DNA of 64,000 nucleotides from Rosistilla ulvae. GTDB lineage: Bacteria; Planctomycetota; Planctomycetia; Pirellulales; Pirellulaceae. The notes under the pieces are model-generated. The model was not told where the DNA came from and did not search any database. It saw only the letters and a program-made list of their open reading frames with translations. Location: contig NZ_CP036261.1 of the NCBI RefSeq assembly GCF_007741475.1, forward strand, positions 1,364,001 through 1,428,000, in the 5' to 3' direction. Positions 1 to 8,019 of the stretch are shown here, in pieces. Each line of letters begins with the position of its first letter. Positions within the stretch are counted from its first letter, which is position 1. Both the position numbers and the translations under genes were made by a program.

Positions 1-1
1 C

Positions 2-412
2 GGAGGCGAACCGCTGGCGCTGAAGATCGAAATCGGTTCGTATTCGGTGAACCAGTTGTTGTCGGACGATCCGCGACTGTTTGCGATGCCTGAAGATGGC
101 AACGAGCGGCCGATCGATCTAACCCGGATCGGCCAGCCGCCGATGAGCCCGGTGCCGCCAACCTACACCGTCCCGCCACCGCAAGCCAGCTACGCGCCGC
201 TGCCAGGTTTTCCGCCGGCAACCGCTAGTCCGCCACCAGCAAATTACCCGCAGCCAAACTCCCCACCGCCGCAGGCTCAAGCGGCGATTCCGGCGGCAAG
301 CTATCCGCCGCCGCAAGCGCAATACGCGCCCCAACAGCCACCCTACGCGCCGGCCAGCGGCTACGTCCCGCAGGTCAGCCAAGGAACAACCTATCGCGGC
401 GTCTATCGGTGA
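2..412 (+). CDS. C-terminal end of a proline-rich protein (5' truncated)
   Basis: The frame is already open at the window edge and ends with TGA at 410-412, so only the last ~136 residues are visible. The first ~50 residues look like ordinary folded sequence. The rest (from about base 140) is low-complexity and rich in Pro, Ala, Gln and Tyr, with repeated PPPQA/YPPPQA-like units. Tails of this kind are common in planctomycete envelope or cytoplasmic scaffold proteins but say nothing about function. A GTG at 47 could be an internal start, but the uninterrupted upstream frame argues for a longer protein beginning outside the window. Function unknown. Confidence 0.6.
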   Translation, partial: GGEPLALKIEIGSYSVNQLLSDDPRLFAMPEDGNERPIDLTRIGQPPMSPVPPTYTVPPPQASYAPLPGFPPATASPPPANYPQPNSPPPQAQAAIPAASYPPPQAQYAPQQPPYAPASGYVPQVSQGTTYRGVYR

Positions 413-500
413 TCCGTTGACTGGATCAATCGAGCTCAACGAGAAATGATGTTGGCGGATCTGGTTTTTCGGTCTCTTGCGTTCCCAGCCGCTGCGAAGA

Positions 501-1637
501 CTACTGGATCGCCATGTCGGCGAAGACCATCAAGTGATCGCTGGCAGCGCGGGAATCACCGAAGTTCAACGGCTCTCCGTATTTCCGCAGTCCCGCATTC
601 GGGTCGCTGACTTCGGAATTGAGCACTTCGTGCCCTGCAACCTCAACGCCCTCGCTGTGGGCGATGTAATCGATTTTCACGGCGGTCTGCAGCGCCGGAT
701 TCGGCGTTCCAGCCCATACCGTGTTGCGGTTGCCATCGGTGTCGGTCGATTCCAGCAACCGTAGCCCAGCTTGCTCACATTGGTAATTGGGATACGGAGC
801 GTGCTGGACGGGAAAGTCGATATCCGCACCCAACGCAAACCCGCCGAACACTCCTTCGGGCTCAGACGCAAACGCGTCGGTTTGCGGGCTGCGATTATCG
901 TCGTTCCAATCTCCCATCACGACGACCTCGAGATTGGGATCTTGCTTGAGCTTCGCTTGGATGTGTTGCTTGAGCCGAATCCATTCGATCGCCCGCGGGA
1001 ACTCCAACGCGGGTCTTTTGACGTTTGCACACGGCCCCTTGTAACACCACGATTCGGTGTGAACGACGTAGACCAGCAAGTTCCGATTCTCGTGCCCCAC
1101 ATCGAGTACTGCCCACAAGTGCTTGCGTCGGAATTCGTTCGCTGGTGCGTTGGAGCCAAGCGATCCGGACGACAGTACCGGATAACGGGTGAGCAACGCC
1201 GGCTGCAAGCCGCCGGGCTGAGTGACCACGTTGGGCAGCCCCGGGACCAACGTCCGCAGCATTGAATGGTCCGCGTCGTTGATCTCGCTGAGCCCCATGA
1301 TATCCGGAGCAGTGCGTTGGATCTGACGCACAACGGCAGCGCGATGCGATGCATTGGCCAGTCCCAAATAGATATTGAAAAATCCAATTCGAAACTCAAC
1401 CGGCGGCGCCGTCTCCTCGGCTACGACTGTACTCATCGTACTCGTTAGCAAGGTTGAGACAGCAGCCCCGACGAACAGGAGCAACGCCAACGTTCGGATC
1501 GCAACGGCAATCGACCGGCGGGCAATCGTGTTTGTCTGCGATGCCAAACGCTGCGGCATGTTTGTCGAGAGAAGGCGTTCGCGAGCCTTGTTTCCTCGAT
1601 GGATTGTCGGCTGCGTTGCGGGCGATTGAGAGTTCAT
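501..1637 (-). CDS. Secreted endonuclease/exonuclease/phosphatase (EEP) family protein
   Basis: 378 residues. The N-terminus has a basic stretch followed by a hydrophobic segment (about residues 44-72), so the protein is probably exported or membrane-anchored. The rest carries EEP-fold (DNase I/sphingomyelinase-like) motifs in the right order: an Asn-containing first strand (FFNIYLG), the metal-binding Glu (GLSEIND), a catalytic His (VHTES), the GDWNDDN Asp/Asn motif and the C-terminal SDH motif. EEP proteins cleave phosphodiesters in nucleic acids, phosphoinositides or sphingolipids with a divalent metal; the substrate here cannot be told. The ATG start is backed by AAGGA about nine bases upstream. 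It is a single gene with no clear operon partner. Confidence 0.85.
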   Translation of the reverse strand: MNSQSPATQPTIHRGNKARERLLSTNMPQRLASQTNTIARRSIAVAIRTLALLLFVGAAVSTLLTSTMSTVVAEETAPPVEFRIGFFNIYLGLANASHRAAVVRQIQRTAPDIMGLSEINDADHSMLRTLVPGLPNVVTQPGGLQPALLTRYPVLSSGSLGSNAPANEFRRKHLWAVLDVGHENRNLLVYVVHTESWCYKGPCANVKRPALEFPRAIEWIRLKQHIQAKLKQDPNLEVVVMGDWNDDNRSPQTDAFASEPEGVFGGFALGADIDFPVQHAPYPNYQCEQAGLRLLESTDTDGNRNTVWAGTPNPALQTAVKIDYIAHSEGVEVAGHEVLNSEVSDPNAGLRKYGEPLNFGDSRAASDHLMVFADMAIQ

Positions 1638-1926
1638 CGTGTTATCCTTAGATGTTTAGCCGATTGCCTGAGACGGTCCAGTTTGGGGGACGTGCGACGC
1701 CCTAGGCTAGAGACAACCAAAGCGCCGCTCAATCACACGATCGACGAATCTTAATGATCCGCGACGGCGATGAGAGATGCGGTGATGACTTTGAACCGGG
1801 GGGCAGTTGGGGGCAGCAGGGCGAAACGTTATATTTTGCGGTTCGGAAGACGCAGGCAATCGAAATCGGCTAGCCTACAGTTTCCGTTTCTTGGATCCTT
1901 GAATCGCCGGTTGATGCAGAACGATT

Positions 1927-2346
1927 ATGTCAGACTACCGCGAGGCATTTGCGACCTTTATCAAACCGTTTGCCGAATATCCGTCGCTGCAACAACGCGT
2001 GCTGGAGGTACTGCACGCGTTGCCAGGCGACGTGCAGTTGGATTTCGCCAGCGATCCACGGTTCGACGTCGCGATCGAAGATTATCAACCGGGCAAGGGA
2101 TCGCGGCTGTTCATCGCCAGTCCCGGAGCGGTTGGCAAAGGGAGTCGCTGTGTCGTGCTGCGGCCGAAGCTGGACCGGGCGACCGAGGCGTTTGCCAAAT
2201 ACGTGATCGCTCACGAGTTTGCTCACGCGCACTTGCACAACGGCGGCTGGGGAGAGATTACCGACATCGAACAAGCCGCCGACGCCCTCGCCGCATCATG
2301 GGGCTTCGATCGCCCGGAACAGACCGGATGGGCGTGGCTGCAATAG
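1927..2346 (+). CDS. Small putative zinc metallopeptidase-like protein (HExxH)
   Basis: 139 residues, no signal peptide. It has a clear HEFAH motif at about residues 96-100, inside a helix-like stretch (VIAHEFAHAHLH), and an acidic/AD-rich segment about 15 residues later (DIEQAADALAASWGF) that could supply the third metal ligand, as in gluzincin or ImmA/IrrE-like folds. No other domain is recognisable. The name rests only on this motif pair. The protein could be a peptidase, a regulator or a metal-binding protein without activity. It stands alone between divergent and convergent neighbours. Confidence 0.65.
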   Translation: MSDYREAFATFIKPFAEYPSLQQRVLEVLHALPGDVQLDFASDPRFDVAIEDYQPGKGSRLFIASPGAVGKGSRCVVLRPKLDRATEAFAKYVIAHEFAHAHLHNGGWGEITDIEQAADALAASWGFDRPEQTGWAWLQ

Positions 2347-2400
2347 TCGCCCCAAAATCAGCCATCGATGTGGCTGATTGATTTTGACCCGCATCCGAAA

Positions 2401-2700
2401 TCAGGCTTCCGCCATCGAGTTTTCGGAAACATAGTCACCCTTCTTGGGGCGACTTTTCAAATCAAACGTAAACGTCTTTTCGCCATCGCTCGAAATCGTG
2501 ATGACTTCGATTCCATTCTCTCCATAGACAATCGGAATCGATACACTTTTGCCCGATTGCGAATCGATCGTCTGGTCGCTCGATTGGATCTGCACCAGAT
2601 AGCTTCCTTCAGGAATGCCTTCACCGTATTGCGGGGTCTCCAGTTGAAAGGTCCCCGAGTTGTCGGTCGTGGCAAATGCACGCGGTAACGTTTCCCTGTG
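2401..2700 (-). pseudogene. 3' remnant of a carboxypeptidase-regulatory-like (transthyretin-fold) secreted protein
   Basis: On the minus strand a ~98-codon frame (2401 to about 2700) reads ATTDNSGTFQLETP, then GIPEGSYLVQIQ, and ends in ENSMAEA. This is the typical end of the small planctomycete lipoproteins with a SdrD_B/carboxypeptidase-regulatory-like domain (T.D..G.F.L.T....G.P.G.Y.V.I). There is no plausible start, lipobox or first half upstream. Beyond about 2700 the sequence stops resembling the family, and an IS630 copy begins at 2833. I read this as the 3' stump of a gene broken by rearrangement near the IS. The unrelated sequence between 2700 and 2832 is unexplained. Confidence 0.55.
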
Positions 2701-2923
2701 TGGGAGACCAAGCCGCTCGATTTGGGCGAAAGGTAGTGGGGGAGAATCTCTAAAACACTTCGTTCGGCCCCAAAGTGCATATCCTCCGTTTTCTCTTGTA
2801 ATTTACTGCGTCTATTCGCAAGGACCCCGCTAGTGCTTTGTCAGGCTTAGGAATTGGGGTTTCCTAAATTGGAAGAATCCGGGAGTTTGTAGGTCGATTG
2901 CCCCACGAGTCACGGAGGATTCG

Positions 2924-3367
2924 ATGATTAAGAAGTATATCGTTCGGCTTTCGGATACAGAACGGGAAGAACTGAAGGCGATTGTAAAGAAGCTGAAAGG
3001 CTCCTCGCAGAAGGTACGGCGGGCGCTGATCCTTCTCAAAGCTGACACGGAAGGACCTGGCTGGACCGACGCCAAAATCGCGGAAGCTTTGGCGTGTCGG
3101 ATTCAGACCGTGGAGAATCTTCGCAAACGTTTGGTGACCGAAGGGTTCGATACGGCGCTGCACGGGAAACCGCGTTTGAGCGCCCCGCGAGAGAAGACGC
3201 TTGACGGAAAGCAAGAAGCGAAAGTGATCGCCTTGCGGTTGGGGAAACCTCCCAAAGGGTTCGCGAGTTGGTCGCTGCGTCTGTTGGCAGACCACGTGGT
3301 AGAACTGGGGATCGTGGACTCGATCAGCTACGAAACCGTTCGCCAAACGCTTAAAAAAACGGCATGA
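2924..3367 (+). CDS. IS630 transposase, N-terminal helix-turn-helix part (orfA)
   Basis: 147 residues with the HTH DNA-binding half of an IS630 transposase (segments AKIAEALACRIQTVENLRKR and FASWSLRLLADHVVELG, ending SYETVRQTLKK). The ATG has a good GGAGG ribosome site eight bases upstream. The frame ends with TGA at 3365-3367, just after a run of seven A at 3353-3359. Sliding back one base on this run continues as LKKNGMTNRKIQYWVIPP, the expected uninterrupted IS630 sequence. Thus orfA alone probably makes a truncated protein and the full transposase arises by -1 frameshifting. Confidence 0.85.
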   Translation: MIKKYIVRLSDTEREELKAIVKKLKGSSQKVRRALILLKADTEGPGWTDAKIAEALACRIQTVENLRKRLVTEGFDTALHGKPRLSAPREKTLDGKQEAKVIALRLGKPPKGFASWSLRLLADHVVELGIVDSISYETVRQTLKKTA

Positions 3368-4059
3368 CCAATCGCAAGATCCAGTATTGGGTGATTCCAC
3401 CCGACGCCGACTCCGAATTTGTAGCGTGCATGGAAGAAGTCCTAGATACCTACGAAGAACCGTATGATTCGGACTATCCCGTGGTGTGCATGGACGAACA
3501 GCCGGTCCAGCTTCACAAAGAGACGCGAACGCCGATCCCGGCGACCCGCAATCATGCTCGACGCGTCGATTACGAGTATGAACGGTGCGGAACCGCCAGC
3601 GTGTTCATGTTCACCGAGCCGCTGGCCGGATGGAGAGAAGTCACCGTGCGTCCAAAGCGAACCAAGGTCGATTGGGCCATCGAAATGGAGGCACTGCTGA
3701 CGACACGCTACAAAAAGGCGAAGAAGATCATCCTGGTATGTGACAATCTCAATACCCACACCAAAGGCGCCTTCTACGAGGCCTTTAAGCCAGAAAAAGC
3801 CCGTGCCTTGGTTCGTCGCATCGAGTTCCGTTACACACCCAAGCATGGAAGTTGGCTCAACGCGGCTGAGAACGAACTCAGTTCAATGACGCGGCAGTGT
3901 ATCAACGGTCGTCGATTCGCGACGATTGCGCCGCTGAGAAAGGAAACACAGGCGTGGTCCTCACACTCAAACAGAAGACAGCGTGGCGTTGACTGGCAAT
4001 TCCAAGTCAAAGATGCGAGAACAAAACTAAAATCCCTCTACCCCAAAATCAAAGCCTGA
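3364..4059 (+). CDS. IS630 transposase, C-terminal DDE catalytic part (orfB)
   Basis: 231 residues with the DDE superfamily endonuclease core: first Asp in VVCMDEQPVQL, second Asp in ILVCDNLNTH, and the Glu in GSWLNAAENELS. It overlaps orfA by four bases. Its frame opens only after a TAA at 3352-3354, immediately before the A7 run, so it is probably translated mainly as the C-terminal half of an orfA-orfB fusion produced by -1 frameshifting on that run. The ATG at 3364 could also allow coupled reinitiation. The C-terminus ends close to the right inverted repeat, leaving no passenger genes. Confidence 0.88.
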   Translation: MTNRKIQYWVIPPDADSEFVACMEEVLDTYEEPYDSDYPVVCMDEQPVQLHKETRTPIPATRNHARRVDYEYERCGTASVFMFTEPLAGWREVTVRPKRTKVDWAIEMEALLTTRYKKAKKIILVCDNLNTHTKGAFYEAFKPEKARALVRRIEFRYTPKHGSWLNAAENELSSMTRQCINGRRFATIAPLRKETQAWSSHSNRRQRGVDWQFQVKDARTKLKSLYPKIKA

Positions 4060-4240
4060 CAAAGCACTAGGAGCCTTTGAAGTTAGGACGGAATGGATCT
4101 CTTTTTGCGCATTACAGCATTGATACGGCGCCGCAACTCGATGATATTTCCTAGACCCTAGGCAGCTGCTGCTTAAATAGCAGGCAGCTCCGCGCGTCCC
4201 CACCTGAAACTCCCCACCTCTGCACAAGAAGAACGCAACG

Positions 4241-5551
4241 ATGAAAATCATGATGCGATCCCGCCTTCTGACAGTGATGCTTCCGCTCTTGTTACTGCTT
4301 ACCGAAAACGGCATGGTTGCCCAAACGTTGGCTTGCACGACGGCTGTGATCAGCGGAAGCGCAACCCCCGATGGCCGTCCAATCTTGTGGAAGAATCGCG
4401 ACTACGGCAGTCGGTTGCACAACGAAATGGCGGAGATCACCGGCGGGAAATTCAAAGCGATCGCCGTCGTCAATGCGGGCAGCCGATCGTCGGTCTGGAT
4501 GGGTGTCAACGAGGCGGGTTTCTGCATCGAAAATTCACTCAGCAAAGATTTGAAGATCGAAGGCAAGACGTCGGGCCCCGGCAACGGCACCTTGATGCGG
4601 ATGGCGTTGCAAACGTGTGCGACGGTCGCCGATTTCGAAAAGCTACTGAAAGAGACCAACACGACGGGGCGGGCAACGATCGCAAACTTTGGTGTCATCG
4701 ATGCTCAAGGCGGAGCTGCGTTGTTTGAAACCGGGCCCAAGCAGTACAAGATGTTTGACGCCAACGATCCCAAGATCGCCCCACGCGGCTACATCGTTCG
4801 CTCCAACTTTGCAACGACCGCTCAGGAACTCGGCGCGAATCCGAGTCCCGTTGAACTGAGCGATGTCTCGTCGAGCGATCGCTACCTGCGAGCATGTGGA
4901 ATTCTCGAACTGACAGCTTCGGATGGCATCTCGGTCGAAGAAGTCCTTCGGCAATGCGCTCGAGACTTGAGCGACGAAAATGGCAACCCGCTGCCAGGTT
5001 CGGTCAACGGCAAGCCGGGAACATTGCCCACGCGAATCGCAACCAAAAACACGATCAGCCGCACGACCACCGTCTCTGCCGCCGTGTTCCATGGCGTCCG
5101 CCCCGGCGAAGATCCTCGCCTGACCACGATGTGGACGATGCTGGGCGATCCCAAATTCACCATCGCGGTCCCATCGTTTGTTGTCGCGGGCGTCGCCGAT
5201 GATCTGACGGACGAGCGTGGTGGAGAAATTGGAGAGATCGCAATCACGCTTCGCGAATGGAGCCTAACACCGGACAAAGAAGCGATCTACAGCGACTTGC
5301 TGCCAGGTATCTGGAGCGATCTGTGGGCCCTCGAAGATCGTCTGCTAACAACGACACTTCGCGCCAAACAGCGGTGGTCCCAAGGAAAGGCACCGGTGCA
5401 GGAGATCAAAAAGCTACACAACGAAGCGGCCCATGCCGCGATGCAAGCGATGTCGAAGGAACTGCAAGAAGCGAAAACCATCGCCTTGGCGAAACCAGCC
5501 CCCAAGCCGCCAGTGTTTAATGATTCGAGCTTCGCCACCTCCTCGAACTAA
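4241..5551 (+). CDS. Secreted Ntn-hydrolase-like protein (C45/choloylglycine-hydrolase-like)
   Basis: 436 residues. A signal-like hydrophobic N-terminus is followed directly by Cys32 in LACTTAVISG, then PDGRPILWKNRD. A Cys that becomes the N-terminal nucleophile followed by this GxxxxGxPxxxKNRD pattern is typical of Ntn hydrolases of the acyl-CoA:6-aminopenicillanate acyltransferase (C45)/bile-salt hydrolase group. Other family-like stretches are SSVWMGVNEAGFCIENS and GPGNGTLMRMAL. Such enzymes cleave or transfer amide-linked acyl groups. Substrate unknown. Export is inferred from the leader. The Cys lies at the presumed cleavage site, so export processing may expose the nucleophile. A lipoprotein reading (TLAC) fits the lipobox poorly. 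Next gene starts 61 bp downstream on the same strand. Confidence 0.7.
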   Translation: MKIMMRSRLLTVMLPLLLLLTENGMVAQTLACTTAVISGSATPDGRPILWKNRDYGSRLHNEMAEITGGKFKAIAVVNAGSRSSVWMGVNEAGFCIENSLSKDLKIEGKTSGPGNGTLMRMALQTCATVADFEKLLKETNTTGRATIANFGVIDAQGGAALFETGPKQYKMFDANDPKIAPRGYIVRSNFATTAQELGANPSPVELSDVSSSDRYLRACGILELTASDGISVEEVLRQCARDLSDENGNPLPGSVNGKPGTLPTRIATKNTISRTTTVSAAVFHGVRPGEDPRLTTMWTMLGDPKFTIAVPSFVVAGVADDLTDERGGEIGEIAITLREWSLTPDKEAIYSDLLPGIWSDLWALEDRLLTTTLRAKQRWSQGKAPVQEIKKLHNEAAHAAMQAMSKELQEAKTIALAKPAPKPPVFNDSSFATSSN

Positions 5552-5612
5552 GTCACATCGCCAACTTGATTGACGCACGCCGACTAATTGAAACCTAATA
5601 AAGTCTTCACCC

Positions 5613-6434
5613 ATGAAACGTTCAACCGCTACCTTTCCAGAAGCTCTCCTTGGTTCGATCACAACTCTCTGCCAGTTGATGCTTTTCTGCGTCCTGGTCG
5701 CCACCGGAATCGTCCGCGCAGAATCGCTGCCGGGGACGGATCGCGACACGCTGATTCGCGTTGCGATTTATGACCATTCCGACGGATCGGCCAACGGCCC
5801 CAAAAACCTGAAACGGATCCTGGTCCGCGACGCAGGATTCGATGCGGTCCGCGTGACTCCGCAAGAGATCCAAAAAGGCATCTTGGAGAAGTTCGACGTC
5901 TTGATCATGCCGGGTGGATCGGGCAGCAAGCAGGCTGAAAAGCTGGGCGAAGAAGGACGCGAGGTGGTGAAGAGCTTCGTCCGGTCCGGCGGCGGCTATG
6001 TCGGGATCTGCGCCGGATCCTACCTCGCATCGTCTCAGTACACGTGGTCGTTAGGAATCGTCAACGCGAGAGTTTGGGATCGCAGCCACTGGGCTCGCGG
6101 AACCGGAACCGTCTCGTTGGGGCTCTCTCCGAGCGGACGCAACGTGCTGAAATCGAAAGCCTCCGAATTGGAAGTCTATTACGGCCAGGGCCCACTGTTG
6201 ATTCCTCACGACAATCCTGAACTTCCGGGCTACGAAGTCCTAGCAACTTACGAGACCGAGATCGCGAAGAAGGGTGCCCCAGTGGGTGCCATGGTTGGAA
6301 CTCACGCCATCGTGCGAACGATGTTTCACGACGGGCGAGTTCTGTGCTTTAGCCCGCATCCCGAATCGTCCGGCGGCCCCAATTCGATCATGGTCGAAGG
6401 GATCCGCTGGGCCGGCAGCAAGCCACGGAACTGA
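5613..6434 (+). CDS. Exported BPL_N / class I glutamine amidotransferase-like protein
   Basis: 273 residues with an N-terminal hydrophobic leader ending near VRA-ES. The body matches the flavodoxin-like glutamine-amidotransferase fold of the biotin-protein-ligase N-terminal (BPL_N) group: VAIYDHSDGSANGPKNL, DVLIMPGGSGSKQ, GGGYVGICAGSYLAS with a nucleophile-elbow Cys (about 133), and a late FSPHPESS. Family members lack a firmly known substrate. The acid and base of the GATase triad are not certain (the His in SPHPES is the best candidate). It lies 61 bp after the Ntn-hydrolase gene and may be co-transcribed with it. Confidence 0.75.
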   Translation: MKRSTATFPEALLGSITTLCQLMLFCVLVATGIVRAESLPGTDRDTLIRVAIYDHSDGSANGPKNLKRILVRDAGFDAVRVTPQEIQKGILEKFDVLIMPGGSGSKQAEKLGEEGREVVKSFVRSGGGYVGICAGSYLASSQYTWSLGIVNARVWDRSHWARGTGTVSLGLSPSGRNVLKSKASELEVYYGQGPLLIPHDNPELPGYEVLATYETEIAKKGAPVGAMVGTHAIVRTMFHDGRVLCFSPHPESSGGPNSIMVEGIRWAGSKPRN

Positions 6435-6516
6435 GACTCGCATCGCGGGTGAACGGTCACGCTTGGGTGAGAATTCACGACTCCCGGGCACGATAGCTTT
6501 TGCGAAGGGATGATTC

Positions 6517-7233
6517 TTGTTTATCGATCGATTCGCCGCCGCTTCGGGCGAAGCCATTTGCCGATTGCCACTTGGCGATCCGTGGGAGGTTGCCGAAGAG
6601 CATTTCTATCCGTGGAACACCATCGATATCGTCCCCGACAGCCCGGTCCGACTGCCCCTGGTCGGATATGGCAGCCTGATGAATCGGAGTTCTGCACGTC
6701 GTACGCTCAGTGAACAGTGCGTCTCGTCGGCGCGTCCCGTACTTGTGATGGGGGCTCGCCGGGTCTACGAATACGTGATGAGTCCCCGCGGCCGGCAGAT
6801 CTATGGCGAACAGGAGGCGGAGGGGCGCTTCGGCGTCCTCAATGCGAGATCCAGCAATGATTCCAACGACTGGTTCAACGGAATCCAATACGAATTAGAC
6901 GCTGTGGATATCATGGCGTTGGTCGAACGAGAGTCGGCTTACGACCTGTTGCCAGCTTGGACAATCCTTTGGGACGCGATGGATTCCGCTCCACAGATCG
7001 GCTATTTCCTTTCCTGCCGCACCGAAACGCATGAAGGCCGGCAGCTGCTCGACTCGCAATTGCTGCCCCACCCAAACTATCACGCCATCTGTGAAGAGGG
7101 CTGTCGCGACGTCTCCCCTGATTTCCTCACCGCATTCCACCGCAGCACTTGGGTTCGAGAAGCTCGAATGATCGACGCCGCCAAAACATTGGCTCGCACC
7201 CCCGCCACGACACCGCCCGCTTCGCGTGGCTGA
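6517..7233 (+). CDS. Gamma-glutamylcyclotransferase-like (GGCT fold) protein
   Basis: 238 residues. The central part starts with VGYGSLMN, the substrate-loop motif (YGSxxN) of the GGCT/AIG2-like fold, and later has EYVMSPRG and VERESAYDLLP. The Glu-Arg-Glu in that last segment sits where the family carries its catalytic Glu before a Tyr. GGCT proteins cyclise gamma-glutamyl groups to 5-oxoproline. A gamma-glutamyltransferase gene lies 0.8 kb downstream, which hints at a common glutathione/gamma-glutamyl theme but is not proof. The start is a TTG; there is no better in-frame ATG upstream of the core. Confidence 0.65.
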   Translation: MFIDRFAAASGEAICRLPLGDPWEVAEEHFYPWNTIDIVPDSPVRLPLVGYGSLMNRSSARRTLSEQCVSSARPVLVMGARRVYEYVMSPRGRQIYGEQEAEGRFGVLNARSSNDSNDWFNGIQYELDAVDIMALVERESAYDLLPAWTILWDAMDSAPQIGYFLSCRTETHEGRQLLDSQLLPHPNYHAICEEGCRDVSPDFLTAFHRSTWVREARMIDAAKTLARTPATTPPASRG

Positions 7234-7260
7234 CACGAAGCGATGGCTAACCACCGGAGA

Positions 7261-7744
7261 CTACTTTGCGAACAACGCGTTCATGTCGTTGAAACCCTTC
7301 ATTTCGATTGCGTTTCCCGACAGGTCGTAAAAGAACATCGTTCCCTGTTCGCCAGGTTCACCTTGGAATCGGATATAGGGAGCGATCACAAACTCAACAC
7401 CTTTTGACTTCAATCGATCGGCGAGCGCGGACCAACGCTGCATGTCGAGGACAATTCCAAAATGTGGAACCGGCACCCCCATGCCCATCGACTTCGTTAC
7501 AGTGAATCCCACCAGGCGTTTTGTCGGGATTGAGATGACACACAAACTGGTGTCCAAAAAAGTTAACATCGACCCAAGTACTGGCGCTGCGTCCTTCGCT
7601 GCAACCGAGCAGTTCACCATAGAACTTGCGAGCCTCCGCCAAGTCATTCACTTGAACAGCCAAGTGGAACGGAGAGAGCGGTGCTGGCGAGGCGGCGTCG
7701 CTCAACGGATGAGAATCACTGCTTGAATGAGAACCGTCAGCCAT
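7261..7744 (-). pseudogene. Glyoxalase/VOC-family protein, frameshifted
   Basis: Two overlapping minus-strand frames make one VOC protein of about 160 residues. The 5' part (from ATG 7744, with GGAG upstream) reads [20 protein letters not shown]...[14 protein letters not shown]...EVDGHG. The 3' part, in another frame, continues [12 protein letters not shown]...[21 protein letters not shown] and stops at 7261. The switch falls exactly on a run of five G (C at 7476-7480 on the plus strand); removing one G restores a perfect VOC sequence. Either the gene carries a recent one-base insertion or the assembly has a homopolymer error. VOC proteins are metal-dependent dioxygenases, isomerases or resistance proteins; the role here is unknown. 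Confidence 0.8.
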
Positions 7745-8019
7745 CGTTATCTCCGATACGGTGCACTTGGAATCAATTGTTTAAAAGTGGTTCGTACATT
7801 TATGCAGCAAGACCATTGATTTGAATAGCCCGCCGATTGAGATAGAAAAGATAATTGAGTCTAACAACGAAACATCGACTTGTCAGTCGCTCGCCTAGCC
7901 AGTGTCGACACGAGTACTCGATCATTACCCACCTTTCATTCACCTTCCCCGCCGACGCATTCGAAGTGATTCGAATGCCCACGAATTATCCAACTCTCCT
8001 TTCCGTCCTACCTGCAAAG

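Larger units (their letters stand above)
2833..4067 (+). mobile_element. IS630-family insertion sequence, complete, with TA target duplication
   Basis: 1235-bp element. Its ends are inverted repeats: 16 bp are perfect (GTGCTTTGTCAGGCTT at 2833-2848 and its complement at 4052-4067), followed by a weaker match ending in TTGGGG. A TA dinucleotide flanks each side (2831-2832 and 4068-4069), as expected for IS630/Tc1-mariner elements, which duplicate TA. Inside are two overlapping frames that together make one DDE transposase. Both ends and both frames look intact, so the copy may be functional. Confidence 0.9.
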
